From contig DAHUZJ010000131.1 of assembly GCA_027306585.1 (NCBI GenBank), positions 1 to 52,735 on the forward strand: a DNA stretch of 52,735 nucleotides, read 5' to 3'. Origin of the DNA: Acidimicrobiaceae bacterium (lineage in GTDB: Bacteria; Actinomycetota; Acidimicrobiia; Acidimicrobiales; RAAP-2). Shown piece by piece: positions 43,086 to 51,156 of this stretch. The position numbers were made by a program, and so were the translations under genes. Every line of letters begins with the position of its first letter. The first letter of the stretch is position 1. The notes below the pieces were generated by a model. That model saw only the letters and a program-made list of their open reading frames with translations. It was not told where the DNA came from and searched no databases.

Positions 43086-46000
43086 CTACCGGCCTGCGCT
43101 GTGCACGGCGAGGCGCCGTCGCAGCTCGCCGTAGAGACGCTCGGTCTGCGGCGACGGGAACCCGCCGGGGTCCACTTCGTCCACCATCCGCAGGCAGGCG
43201 AGCCACTCGGCGTGCAGCCGGGCGGCATCGGCGGCCGCCGCCGCCACCTGCATCGCGGCGCGGGAGAGCGCCTCGCTGTACGGCTCCACGCGCCGCGCCT
43301 GCTCGATGGCCCACCGAGCGAGGTCGAGGTGGCCCTCGGACGCCGCCAGGCCGGCGAGCCGGCAGCCGCCGTCGACGAACAGATCGGCGGTTCGCCGGGC
43401 GTGGCCTTCGGCCTGCCACCAGGCGTAGCCAGCCAGGATTCCCGAGAGCGGTTCCCCCTCGACCAGCCCCAGCGCCGACTCCAGGTCCGCCATGCAGGCC
43501 GCCGCATCCTCCACCGCCAGCGCCGTCTCCACCAATGCGGCGGCACGGGCCGTGTCGGCCGTCACGGCTTCCGACAGCCGGTACCGGCCATTGCGACTGG
43601 CCGGGGGGAGGAGCGGCATTCCGGCGTCATCGACGCCCAGGGCGCGCCGAGCCGCCCCGACCGTGTTGAACAGGGTTTTCGCCGCCGCATCGGCGTCTTC
43701 TGAGCCGAGGACCCGGGTCCGGAGCCGCTCGCTCGTCACGGCACCCGGCTGGTGGAGAGCCAGGTAGGCGACGACCTCCACGGCCCGGCGGGCGCGATTC
43801 GGTGCCAGCGGGGCCTGCAGGCCGTCGATCCGCGGGACGGCCACCAGCAACCGGACCTCGGCCCGGCCGGCGGCGAGCGACGCCGTGCCGTCGACGCGAA
43901 CGATGGCCTCGCTCCGGTCCACGATGAGCGGGGCCGCACGGGGCCGACGTCGTGCGGGGGGCGGTGCGGGCAAGGCTGCCCCGGGAGCGTCGCCCGGGAT
44001 CGCGCCGGGAGCTTCGCCCTCGGGCTCCGGTGTGGGCCACTGTCGCTGCCCCGGATCGAGCGGTGGATCGAGCGGTCGATCGAGCGGTGGATCGAGCGGT
44101 CGACCGAAGTCCCGGCGGGGCTCCGTCGCCGGCCGGCCTGCTGGTCCCGGGCCGCTGCGGGGGTCGCCGAGGAGGCTGGCGACGACCGGTGCCCGGCGAG
44201 CGTCGAGGAGGTGCGGACGCACCGTGAGCCCGACTGGGTGAACGGTCGCGGCCGTGGCGTCCACGACGACAACCGCACGTGCGCCCGGGACCATGGTGGT
44301 CGTGAGCACGCCGGTCCGTGCCCGGGTCCGATCGGCGATCGTCGCCGGGTCACCGACGAACAGCACAGCCGTTGTGGGGAAGGACGCCGCCTGCTCGGCC
44401 CGGGCGGGCTCGCGCGTGACGACGACCCCTTCTCGCCACGACCACGACGCGGCGCCGAACGCCGCTGCGGCGACGAAGGCCTCCGCTGCCGGCCCGACGA
44501 CCACCAGCGAGGACCCGACGTGCACCGGCAGGAACCAGCTGCCCATGTCGTCGTCGCCGAGGGGAACGAGGAGCGGCACGAGCGGGACTGCGTCGCCGGC
44601 GGTGGTGGCCAAGTCCGATGGCCCGGCCGTCGACGGCAGCAGCCATGACGTGGACCCGTTCGCCAACCTGCTGGTCCAGCCCGGAGGCGGTGCCAGCGGT
44701 CCTGGCGCTGGTGCTCCTGGCGCTGGTGCTCCTGGCGCCGGCGGTCCTGTTGGTCCCGTCGGTCCTGACGGTCCGGCCGCCGCCACCGGTAGGGGCGTCA
44801 GGTGTACTTCGACGCCGTCTGCGCCGGCCCGGATCGCTTGGACGGCAGGAGCGCAGGTCGGTGTCCTGGCGATCGACAGGCATCGGTTGGCGAGCTCCAC
44901 CCAGTCCACAAGGGGCACTGACTCGAACGGCGCGACGCCCGCGGCCAACTCGGCGGCGGCGTTGTCATCGGGCGGCTCCGGTGGGTCACCCTCCCTTCGC
45001 CGCAGCGCCCGCAGTCGCCGGTTCTGGCGGGCGCGGCGAGCGACGAGCGCCGCCGTCACCGCACCGAAGCCGAGGGCGCCGAGCGTGGGGAGGGGGAGGG
45101 GCGGCACGGTGGCGAGTGCCATCGGGCTGGTGGTGGTCCTGAGGTCCGCCGATGGGTGGTCACGGCGGCCGTTCGTCGGGGGAAGGCCGCCGGCCCCCGT
45201 GGTGGCGCCACCCGCGGTCGCCGTTCGGGTGACCGGAGTGCCAGCCGTACCTCCAGGCGATGTCGCGAGGCTGGATCTCTCGGCAGCCGCCTCGACCGGG
45301 GTCGAGGTGGTCGGCGGGCCGGGAACGGGTGGGACGGACGCTGGTGGGGTTGGTGCCGCCCCGTCCAACGCCGGGAGGTCCAGCACCCATCCGGGCTGAA
45401 TGACGGCCGGGTCGAGGAACCTGGTCCCGTCCGTCATGAGCCGCCCGAGATTCGCGGCTGCGATCGCCGGCCAGTCGACACCTGCCCCGTATGCACGCTG
45501 GGAGATCGACCACAGGCTGTCACCGACGTCGACGGTGTAGGGGGTCGATTGCACGGTCCCCGCCGCCCCCGGCGCCCCCGGCGCCCCCGGCGCCCCCGGC
45601 GCCTGCGCCGAAGTCAACGCTGCCGCCGTGGCGCCGGCGCTCGGGCCGCCGGGAATGGCGATGCCCATGACCCCGACGGTTGGGGCCGTCCGCGGGAGCG
45701 ACATGGTCACTGCCGGGGCAGAGGCAGCTCCGGGAACGGCCGAGGTTGCCGCTGCGACGCCGGCGACCGTCCCCACGGGCGTGAGCGCCAGGACCGCGGC
45801 CGCCATCCGCACGGCCAGGCGCTCGCCGAGCCGGGCTCCGGAGGACAAGGTGACGTCCCGGCGACGGACGTGGCGGACGACGGCGTGCAGCAGGGGCCAG
45901 GCGCAGCCGGCCCAGGCCAGCCAGGCGGTGATCGCCAGCGCGTCGAACGCGCCCCGCCACGACAGGACACTTCGGAGGAGCCAGTGGTGGGGCAACGGCA

Positions 46001-46103
46001 CCCCCACCAAGAGCGCGAGGACGGCGGGGACGGCGGCGAAGGCCAACGTGGCGGTCGCCACTCCGGCAAGAACGTCCGCGATGCGTCGGCCGAGGTCCCG
46101 CAC
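43086..46103 (-). CDS. Transmembrane LysM-BTAD regulator (SARP-type C-terminal activator domain)
   Basis: A 1005-residue protein. Hydrophobic helices lie near 10-35, 52-75 and 95-120. A LysM domain (about 188-244, YTVDVGDSLWSISQRAYG) is followed by a Pro/Thr-rich stretch and a fourth helix (about 331-355), then a basic stop (RRARQNRRLRALRRR). The positive-inside rule places LysM outside and the rest inside. A long central part (about 390-760) is of unknown fold, with low-complexity segments and 12-bp repeats (44053-44100). The end is a winged helix (about 770-850, APLAPNRARRAVEVVAYLAL) plus a BTAD helical-repeat domain (to 1005), as in AfsR/SARP activators. The likely role is a membrane one-component regulator that senses the wall. 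GTG start, 4 nt after the stalk-protein gene. Confidence 0.82.
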   Translation of the reverse strand: MRDLGRRIADVLAGVATATLAFAAVPAVLALLVGVPLPHHWLLRSVLSWRGAFDALAITAWLAWAGCAWPLLHAVVRHVRRRDVTLSSGARLGERLAVRMAAAVLALTPVGTVAGVAAATSAVPGAASAPAVTMSLPRTAPTVGVMGIAIPGGPSAGATAAALTSAQAPGAPGAPGAPGAAGTVQSTPYTVDVGDSLWSISQRAYGAGVDWPAIAAANLGRLMTDGTRFLDPAVIQPGWVLDLPALDGAAPTPPASVPPVPGPPTTSTPVEAAAERSSLATSPGGTAGTPVTRTATAGGATTGAGGLPPTNGRRDHPSADLRTTTSPMALATVPPLPLPTLGALGFGAVTAALVARRARQNRRLRALRRREGDPPEPPDDNAAAELAAGVAPFESVPLVDWVELANRCLSIARTPTCAPAVQAIRAGADGVEVHLTPLPVAAAGPSGPTGPTGPPAPGAPAPGAPAPGPLAPPPGWTSRLANGSTSWLLPSTAGPSDLATTAGDAVPLVPLLVPLGDDDMGSWFLPVHVGSSLVVVGPAAEAFVAAAAFGAASWSWREGVVVTREPARAEQAASFPTTAVLFVGDPATIADRTRARTGVLTTTMVPGARAVVVVDATAATVHPVGLTVRPHLLDARRAPVVASLLGDPRSGPGPAGRPATEPRRDFGRPLDPPLDRPLDPPLDPGQRQWPTPEPEGEAPGAIPGDAPGAALPAPPPARRRPRAAPLIVDRSEAIVRVDGTASLAAGRAEVRLLVAVPRIDGLQAPLAPNRARRAVEVVAYLALHQPGAVTSERLRTRVLGSEDADAAAKTLFNTVGAARRALGVDDAGMPLLPPASRNGRYRLSEAVTADTARAAALVETALAVEDAAACMADLESALGLVEGEPLSGILAGYAWWQAEGHARRTADLFVDGGCRLAGLAASEGHLDLARWAIEQARRVEPYSEALSRAAMQVAAAAADAARLHAEWLACLRMVDEVDPGGFPSPQTERLYGELRRRLAVHSAGR

Positions 46104-46107
46104 CGCG

Positions 46108-47127
46108 TCAGCCGGCCCCGGCCGGCGGTGGGTCGATGGCCAATGTGTAGGAGATGGGGCCGCCGCCGGTCGGTTTCGCGACCGCGACGCGGCATGTTCC
46201 GGCAGGAGCGTGGCTGAGACTGACGACCAGGGGGGACGAGCCGCGCGCTGTCTTGGTCACGGAACTGCACGTGACGGACAGGGTCAGCAGGACTGTGCCG
46301 GACCACGTCAACGTCGCCTGTAGCGGGCCGCCGCCGGCCACTGTCCACGTGGCCGAGACTGTGCCGGACCCGAAGTTCTCGGGTCCCGGGCTCGGCCCGG
46401 GCACGGTCGACGCGCTGGTCGTGCTCGAGCTTCCCGTTGTGCCGATGACAACCGACGTCGACGTCGTCGTCGACGTCGACGCGGGCACCGACGTCGACGT
46501 CACCGGCGCCGGAGCCGAGGCCCCCGGCGGGTTGGTGCCTGTGGGAGCGCTCGTGCTTGTTCCGACGCCGGGATTGCGGCTTCCTTGCCCTGACGAGCCC
46601 GGACTGCCGGCGTCGGTCGAGCCGTGGTTGGCGGTTGGCACGCCGACCGGTGGGGCCGTCCCACTGGTGGTTCCGGGTGGCGCGCTGGCTCCCGGCGGCG
46701 CGCTCGTCGGCGTCGCCTGCGGCTGGGTCCTGGGTCGGATCGAGTGCCCACGCGCCGCAGTGACGACCGAGGACCCGGTCATGGGTCGGTCCCCGCCGCC
46801 GGTGCCGTTCCCGGCAGGGGCCGAACCGGCTGGCGCGGCGGGCAGCCCCGCGCCTGGCGCCGGGCGCGTGAGGGCAGCCACGAGGGCCATCAGCGCCAGG
46901 GCCACGGCAAGAACCGCCCAGCCGCGCGGACGGGTGATCGACTTGCTGCCAGGGTCACTTCCTCGTCGGACGTGGCTGAGGCCTCCGTCATGAGCCCTCG
47001 TCGTCCTGCGCGGTGTCCCGCCCGGCCGCGTGGACCTCGCGCCGGCGCCGGCGCGCCTCGATTCGCCGGGAAGTGGTTCCCCGGGCCCTGTCTCCTCGGA
47101 TGACACTGATACTGCAGTGTCGGCCAC
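46108..47127 (-). CDS. Single-pass membrane protein with Ser/Thr/Pro stalk
   Basis: A 339-residue protein of no known family. Residues 1-70 are hydrophilic and basic, then one helix (RGWAVLAVALALMALVAAL, about 70-90), then an external Ser/Thr/Pro/Gly-rich stalk (about 95-250, with TSTTTSTSVV-type runs). It ends in a compact beta-like domain (about 255-339, SATWTVAGGGPLQATLTWSG) with two Cys that may pair (VTCSSV, GTCRVAV). Topology is N-in/C-out. It lies between the sigma-like gene (19-nt gap) and the LysM-BTAD gene (4-nt gap), so it is probably a surface partner or output of that regulator. The start is uncertain: GTG 47127 has no clear ribosome site. Confidence 0.68.
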   Translation of the reverse strand: MADTAVSVSSEETGPGEPLPGESRRAGAGARSTRPGGTPRRTTRAHDGGLSHVRRGSDPGSKSITRPRGWAVLAVALALMALVAALTRPAPGAGLPAAPAGSAPAGNGTGGGDRPMTGSSVVTAARGHSIRPRTQPQATPTSAPPGASAPPGTTSGTAPPVGVPTANHGSTDAGSPGSSGQGSRNPGVGTSTSAPTGTNPPGASAPAPVTSTSVPASTSTTTSTSVVIGTTGSSSTTSASTVPGPSPGPENFGSGTVSATWTVAGGGPLQATLTWSGTVLLTLSVTCSSVTKTARGSSPLVVSLSHAPAGTCRVAVAKPTGGGPISYTLAIDPPPAGAG

Positions 47128-47146
47128 GCTGCAACACTACGCATCT

Positions 47147-47887
47147 TCACGCCGTCAGCACACGGGCAGCCCGATCCCGCCGCTCCGCCAGGTGACGGCG
47201 GGACCGTCCCGTGAGGCGCGCGAGGTCGGACAGCGAGTACCCGAGGACCCGATGGGCGTAGAGGACCGCAGCGTCGGCCCGCTCGCATGCATCGGCTTCC
47301 GACACGTCGTCGAGCGCCCTGGCCAGCTCGTCCAGGTCGGTCAGGCCTCGCCGCCACGGTTCGATCGGGAGGGCGGTCGCATCGAGGCCGACGATCTGGT
47401 GCCGGCGGTTCTTGAGCTGGGCCATCAGCTGACGGCGCATGCGGCACCGCACCGCCGAGAGCAGGTCCAGCACGGCGTAGGGGCGGTCCTGGCCCGCCCA
47501 CTCCATGATGAGCTCCCACGCCGCCGTCACCAGGTCGACGAAGAAGGCTGGGCGCGAGCTCCAGTCGCCGCCCTCCCCCCAGGACAGCCGGCGTGCGACA
47601 CCGACGAGACCGGGCAGGATGGCCTGCAGGATGGTGCGAGGGACCAGCGGATCGAGCTGGCAGCGTCGGAGCAGCGATTGGACGACGCGGGCTGCGCGTG
47701 CCGCGTCGTCGGGGGCTCGGCACGATCGCAACCACCCAACGAGTTCGACGAGGTCCCGTGCGACCACCGCGGCGATAGGTGGCTCGCAGGCGGCGAGCTG
47801 TCCGAGGACCGCGATGGCGGCCGGCGAGCTGCCGCGACCCCTCCAGTCAGCCTCGAGTCGGTCAATGGGGCGGAGAGGTTCAGGCAT
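47147..47887 (-). CDS. Sigma-70-like / HTH regulatory protein
   Basis: A 246-residue protein. The C-terminal 40 residues (VLYAHRVLGYSLSDLARLTG, then a basic recognition helix SRRHLAERRDRAARVL) look like a sigma region-4 helix-turn-helix. Further upstream, LPGLVGVARRLSW and RPYAVLDLLSAVRCRMRRQL faintly recall region 2, but the -10-recognition part is weak. It may be a degenerate sigma factor or a plain HTH regulator. It is the first gene of the operon with the stalk protein and LysM-BTAD protein. ATG 47887 is used; upstream sequence has GGGGGAGG but 14 or more nt away. It is divergent from the gene at 47951 with only 63 bp between. Confidence 0.62.
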   Translation of the reverse strand: MPEPLRPIDRLEADWRGRGSSPAAIAVLGQLAACEPPIAAVVARDLVELVGWLRSCRAPDDAARAARVVQSLLRRCQLDPLVPRTILQAILPGLVGVARRLSWGEGGDWSSRPAFFVDLVTAAWELIMEWAGQDRPYAVLDLLSAVRCRMRRQLMAQLKNRRHQIVGLDATALPIEPWRRGLTDLDELARALDDVSEADACERADAAVLYAHRVLGYSLSDLARLTGRSRRHLAERRDRAARVLTA

Positions 47888-47938
47888 GCCCGGGAGGGTG
47901 CGGTGGACACCTCCCCCGATCCCTCCCACCGGCGCCAG

Positions 47939-47944
47939 TACAGT
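47939..47944 (+). promoter_or_regulatory. -10 box of the unknown gene at 47951
   Basis: TACAGT, 6 nt before GTG 47951. It lies in the 63-bp divergent gap shared with the sigma-like gene, so the regulator could act on both. Confidence 0.45.
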
Positions 47945-47950
47945 GCCGAC

Positions 47951-48322
47951 GTGGATATCGAGGAGTTCTACGACGCAGACCCCCGGCGACGAGCATCCGC
48001 CGAGGTCGAGATGGGCACTGATTGGCGCGACGCCGGCGGGGTTCGCTACGAGCTCAGCTGGGTCGAGGACACCGGGGAGCTCTACATGCTGCGTGAGCCC
48101 GTCCCCGGCGGTTGGGCCGATCCCTTCGGGGGGATCCACGCGTCGGGCACCCACGACGTGGATCAGCGCGAAGTCCAGGGAATGACCCTCGCCGTCCTCG
48201 GGACGATCGCCACCCAAGAGGAGGTGGAGCACGACCTCGAGGGTTGGGAGGACGCGATGCGAGGTGCCAACAGCGTCCAGTGGCTCACCGACCGGCTCCG
48301 GGAGCGGGGCGTACTTCGCTGA
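47951..48322 (+). CDS. Conserved-looking acidic protein of unknown function
   Basis: The 123-residue product is acidic and soluble (VDIEEFYDADPRRRASAEVE at the start; DWRDAGGVRYELSWVEDTGE in the middle) and shows normal protein-like composition in this frame, unlike the other frames. No domain is recognised. The start is set by its -10 spacing. The next gene follows in the same direction after 69 nt. Confidence 0.6.
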   Translation: MDIEEFYDADPRRRASAEVEMGTDWRDAGGVRYELSWVEDTGELYMLREPVPGGWADPFGGIHASGTHDVDQREVQGMTLAVLGTIATQEEVEHDLEGWEDAMRGANSVQWLTDRLRERGVLR

Positions 48323-48391
48323 AGTGGCGCTGACCGCCTTCGGGCGAGCGTCGAGGTGCGTGGTGGAGGAGCCCGGTGATGGAGGGTCGCG

Positions 48392-48760
48392 TTGGAGCTG
48401 GTGGTCGATCTCGAGCGAGTGACGGTGGTGCTGGCCAACCCCGCAGACGTCACCGACCTACAGGTGCGGGTGGGGGCCCCGGACCGTGCTTCGGCGAGCG
48501 CGGAGGCCGACGTGCACCGGCTGCACGATGTGCTTGCGGCCGCCTACGTCGGGCGGCTCGACGCTCCCCGACAGGCGGTGGTGCGAGCGGACGCCATCCG
48601 GTTCCACGCAGCGGGACAGGTCGACGACAGGTGGGAGGAACGGTTCTCCGGGCTCTGCGGTGCCCGGGCGGCCGTCGTCGAAGGGGCGGAGGGCCTGTCG
48701 CTGCGGGCACCGGTCCGGTGGCCAGGGGACTCACCAGTGCAGGCCGCAGGTCATCCCTAG
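48392..48760 (+). CDS. Unknown 122-residue protein with TTG start
   Basis: TTG 48392 follows GGAGGG (48381-48386) with 5-nt spacing, the best ribosome site in this part of the window, which is why an unusual TTG is accepted. The product is MELVVDLERVTVVLANPADV and onwards, with an alpha/beta-looking pattern and a hydrophilic C-terminus. No domain is recognised. It is probably co-transcribed with the gene at 47951. Confidence 0.5.
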   Translation: MELVVDLERVTVVLANPADVTDLQVRVGAPDRASASAEADVHRLHDVLAAAYVGRLDAPRQAVVRADAIRFHAAGQVDDRWEERFSGLCGARAAVVEGAEGLSLRAPVRWPGDSPVQAAGHP

Positions 48761-48816
48761 GCGGTACGTCCGCCCCCAGGGCCGGCGGCGGCCAGAGGTC
48801 CCGACGTGGACCCGGG

Positions 48817-49734
48817 TCAGCCGGTCGTGCCGGTCGTGCCCGTCGTCGCCGTCGGCTTCGGGTGCGGGTGCGGGATGATCGGCGATGCGTAACCGGAGAG
48901 CGCGCCGGCGCGACCGGGAACATCGGCCCGGTACTCGTCGGTCCGCGCCTCGACCACGCTGAACCCCGTCGTGTCGCCGTCGCCGTTGACGGCATTGGGG
49001 CCTTTGGCACCGGACGTGTAGCTGGTGACCACGGCGACGTGGCTCGCCGTGCCTGTTGTCACGTTGAGCCCGTAGACCGCGACGTCACCGGGCTGGGGCA
49101 CGTAGCCGCTGTCCACCGCGTGCCAGGTGCCATGAGCCACCGCCCAGTAGTAGAAGCTGGCCGCCGCCGCGTTGACGTCCCCTGTTGTGTAGGAGTACGT
49201 GACGTGGGCGCCGGCCTTGTACCAGACCCAGGCGGCGAAGTCCGCACACCATTCCTCGCTGCGTAGTCCGCTCCCGCACGTCGCTGTGCCGGCGCCCCAG
49301 AACGCACTGAACTTGTTGCAGTAGGAGTTGGTCGGCGACGTCCGGTAGCCGACCTGGCTCTCGGCGAGGGTGACCATCTTCGCCCGCACCGGTGTCGAGG
49401 GCAGCGTCGGTCCGCCCACCAGGATCGCCTTTGCCCCACCGGACAGCACGACCGCCACGATCCCGAGCGCCGTGACGACCAAGATGAGGGCGAGCGTGCG
49501 CCGGCGGCGGCGATAGGGGGGGCGTCGTCGGCGCCCGGTTGGTGGGGCAGGCGGGCGCGCTGGCGGCCGCCGCGGCGGTGCTGGCGGTGGCGAGACGCGG
49601 GCAGGCGGGCTCGACGCGGGCCGGGAGGGCGGTCGGGAAGAAGGGCGTGGGGGTGGGTAGACGGCTCGCCGCGCGCCGACGGTGCCAGCGCTCTTCGAGC
49701 GCCGGGGGTCACCCACCGGTAGTTGCGACTGCAC
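48817..49734 (-). CDS. Membrane-anchored CHAP-domain peptidoglycan hydrolase
   Basis: A 305-residue protein. A Pro/Arg-rich cytoplasmic N-terminus leads to one helix (TLALILVVTALGIVAVVL). The CHAP domain follows, with catalytic C163 in EEWCADFAAWVW and H232 in ASHVAVVTSY; the dyad is intact. CHAP enzymes cut peptide bonds or amide links in peptidoglycan. A PHPKPTATTGTTGTTG tail ends it. GTG 49734 is selected because GGGAG lies 9 nt upstream and the reading frame before it is not protein-like; a longer frame to 49923 exists. It lies near the LysM-BTAD operon on the same strand. Confidence 0.8.
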   Translation of the reverse strand: MQSQLPVGDPRRSKSAGTVGARRAVYPPPRPSSRPPSRPASSPPARVSPPPAPPRRPPARPPAPPTGRRRRPPYRRRRRTLALILVVTALGIVAVVLSGGAKAILVGGPTLPSTPVRAKMVTLAESQVGYRTSPTNSYCNKFSAFWGAGTATCGSGLRSEEWCADFAAWVWYKAGAHVTYSYTTGDVNAAAASFYYWAVAHGTWHAVDSGYVPQPGDVAVYGLNVTTGTASHVAVVTSYTSGAKGPNAVNGDGDTTGFSVVEARTDEYRADVPGRAGALSGYASPIIPHPHPKPTATTGTTGTTG

Positions 49735-49944
49735 CGTGATGGCTCCCGCGCTCGTCCGACAACGTGGCGGCGCCGCCCGCGCCGGTGCCCACAGGGTAGC
49801 GACGGAACCCCTCGGGCTGGGTGCACCACCCTTTGGGCCCCTGGAGCGGCGATGCGGCGGCCCGGGGTGTCCAGCTGCCCGGCAGGTCCAGCGGTCCAGC
49901 CGCCCGGCGGGTCCAGCGGCCAAGGCCCAGCTCGGAACGGCCGG

Positions 49945-50508
49945 CTACTGGCCGGGCAGGGTGGAGGGCGTCGGGTGTGTCGACGCGTTCGGGGTGTGGC
50001 CGGGCGTCGGCGTCGTGGAGGGCGCCGTGGACGCTGTCGTGGATGTCGGAGTGGGTGTCGGACCGGTCGTCGGTGTCCCGCCGACGATGGGTGCCTGCTC
50101 ATTGGGCTGAGCTGCCTGCGTGCACTGCGCTTGCAGGGCGGTGACGAGGTTCGCCTCCGAGTTGCGCCCGATCTCCTGGAGCGTCGTCATGAGGGGGTTC
50201 CACTGCGGATCCGCCGAATTGGCCTGGGCGGCGAGCGGCAATGCCAGTTCCAGCTGCTCGGTTGCTTTTCGCACCTGATCGGCTGCTCGGGTCGGATTGG
50301 CGTCTCGGAGCGACTTCTCGTACAAGGAGAGGGACGCGTCCACGTGTACGCACGCTTGCCGGGCCAACGTCAACCCGTTGTTGCCGCAGGCGCTCAGGAG
50401 GAGGGACCCACCGAGCAGGAGGACCGCCGCCCCGGCTGCGGCCCGCGGGCGGCGGTCTCGGGCCGTCAGCCGCGGGCGCCGGCGGCTGACCGGCCGGACC
50501 GGGAACAT
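49945..50508 (-). CDS. Lipoprotein of unknown function
   Basis: The 187-residue product has a lipoprotein signal: basic N-terminus, hydrophobic core (AAAGAAVLLLGGSLLL) and lipobox LSAC with Cys 41. The mature part is helical (VHVDASLSLYEKSLRDANPT), with two more Cys, and ends in a Thr/Pro/Ser-rich tail of about 50 residues, typical of wall-spanning linkers. No domain is recognised. It is the gene upstream of the CHAP hydrolase on the same strand, 210 bp away. Confidence 0.7.
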   Translation of the reverse strand: MFPVRPVSRRRPRLTARDRRPRAAAGAAVLLLGGSLLLSACGNNGLTLARQACVHVDASLSLYEKSLRDANPTRAADQVRKATEQLELALPLAAQANSADPQWNPLMTTLQEIGRNSEANLVTALQAQCTQAAQPNEQAPIVGGTPTTGPTPTPTSTTASTAPSTTPTPGHTPNASTHPTPSTLPGQ

Positions 50509-50533
50509 CCGAGAGAGCGTGGCGAACCTGCCC

Positions 50534-51091
50534 TCAGTGGAGCCAGCCCTCGGCGGCGTCCAACAGGAAGCGGCTCACCGACAGGCAGCGGTCGAACACG
50601 TCACAGAGCAGCTCCTCCCCGGCGAGGACCCGGGCCAGTGAGACGGGGTGGCGCGCCACGATGTTGAGACGACGCTCGGGCCCGTCGGTGGCCGACGCGA
50701 AGGAGTCGATCGCCGACACCTCGAGCGGCAGCTCGATCCCCCCGATGCCCGCGAGGTCGATGGCCAGTCGCAGCAGGTCGGGACCCTTGGGCAATGGCGG
50801 CAGCGCCCAGGTGAAGGTCAGGGGAAAGTGGAAGTCGTCCGGCGGCTCCTCTTCCTCGCCGAGCTCGAGCACGACGTCTTCGAAGGAGAGGAGCACGCGG
50901 GGATCGACGTCCAGCGCCAGGTGGAGGTCGACCGGGCCGCCGCAGCCTTCCTCCGGGTGCAGGTCCACCTCCCAGACCTGCCGCAACGAGTACGTCTCGA
51001 CGAAATGGCGCTCGTCGTGCACGTGGAAGCCGTGGTCGACCGAATGGTCCTTCAGGTCGGCGACGTAACCGGCGACGTCGATGGCTGCCAC
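50534..51091 (-). CDS. Unknown 185-residue soluble protein
   Basis: Acidic, soluble, with alternating hydrophobic strands in the first half (VWEVDLHPEEGCGGPVDLHL) and a helical second half (LLCDVFDRCLSVSRFLLDAA). No signal peptide or known domain. GTG 51091 has a -10-like TATTGT 9 nt upstream. It is divergent from the inositol phosphatase-like gene. Confidence 0.6.
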   Translation of the reverse strand: MAAIDVAGYVADLKDHSVDHGFHVHDERHFVETYSLRQVWEVDLHPEEGCGGPVDLHLALDVDPRVLLSFEDVVLELGEEEEPPDDFHFPLTFTWALPPLPKGPDLLRLAIDLAGIGGIELPLEVSAIDSFASATDGPERRLNIVARHPVSLARVLAGEELLCDVFDRCLSVSRFLLDAAEGWLH

Positions 51092-51142
51092 AGGACTAGG
51101 ACAATAGCGGGGCGTTGTGACGTCGCTGGCGGGCGCCGGGAG

Positions 51143-51148
51143 TAGGGT
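51143..51148 (+). promoter_or_regulatory. -10 box of the inositol phosphatase-like gene
   Basis: TAGGGT lies 8 nt before GTG 51157, with no Shine-Dalgarno sequence between. Confidence 0.45.
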
Positions 51149-51156
51149 CCTGCGGC

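Noticed and set aside
48450-49010. Minus-strand open frame after the CHAP gene
   Set aside because: Arg/Pro-rich, opposite a better-supported plus-strand gene, no motifs.
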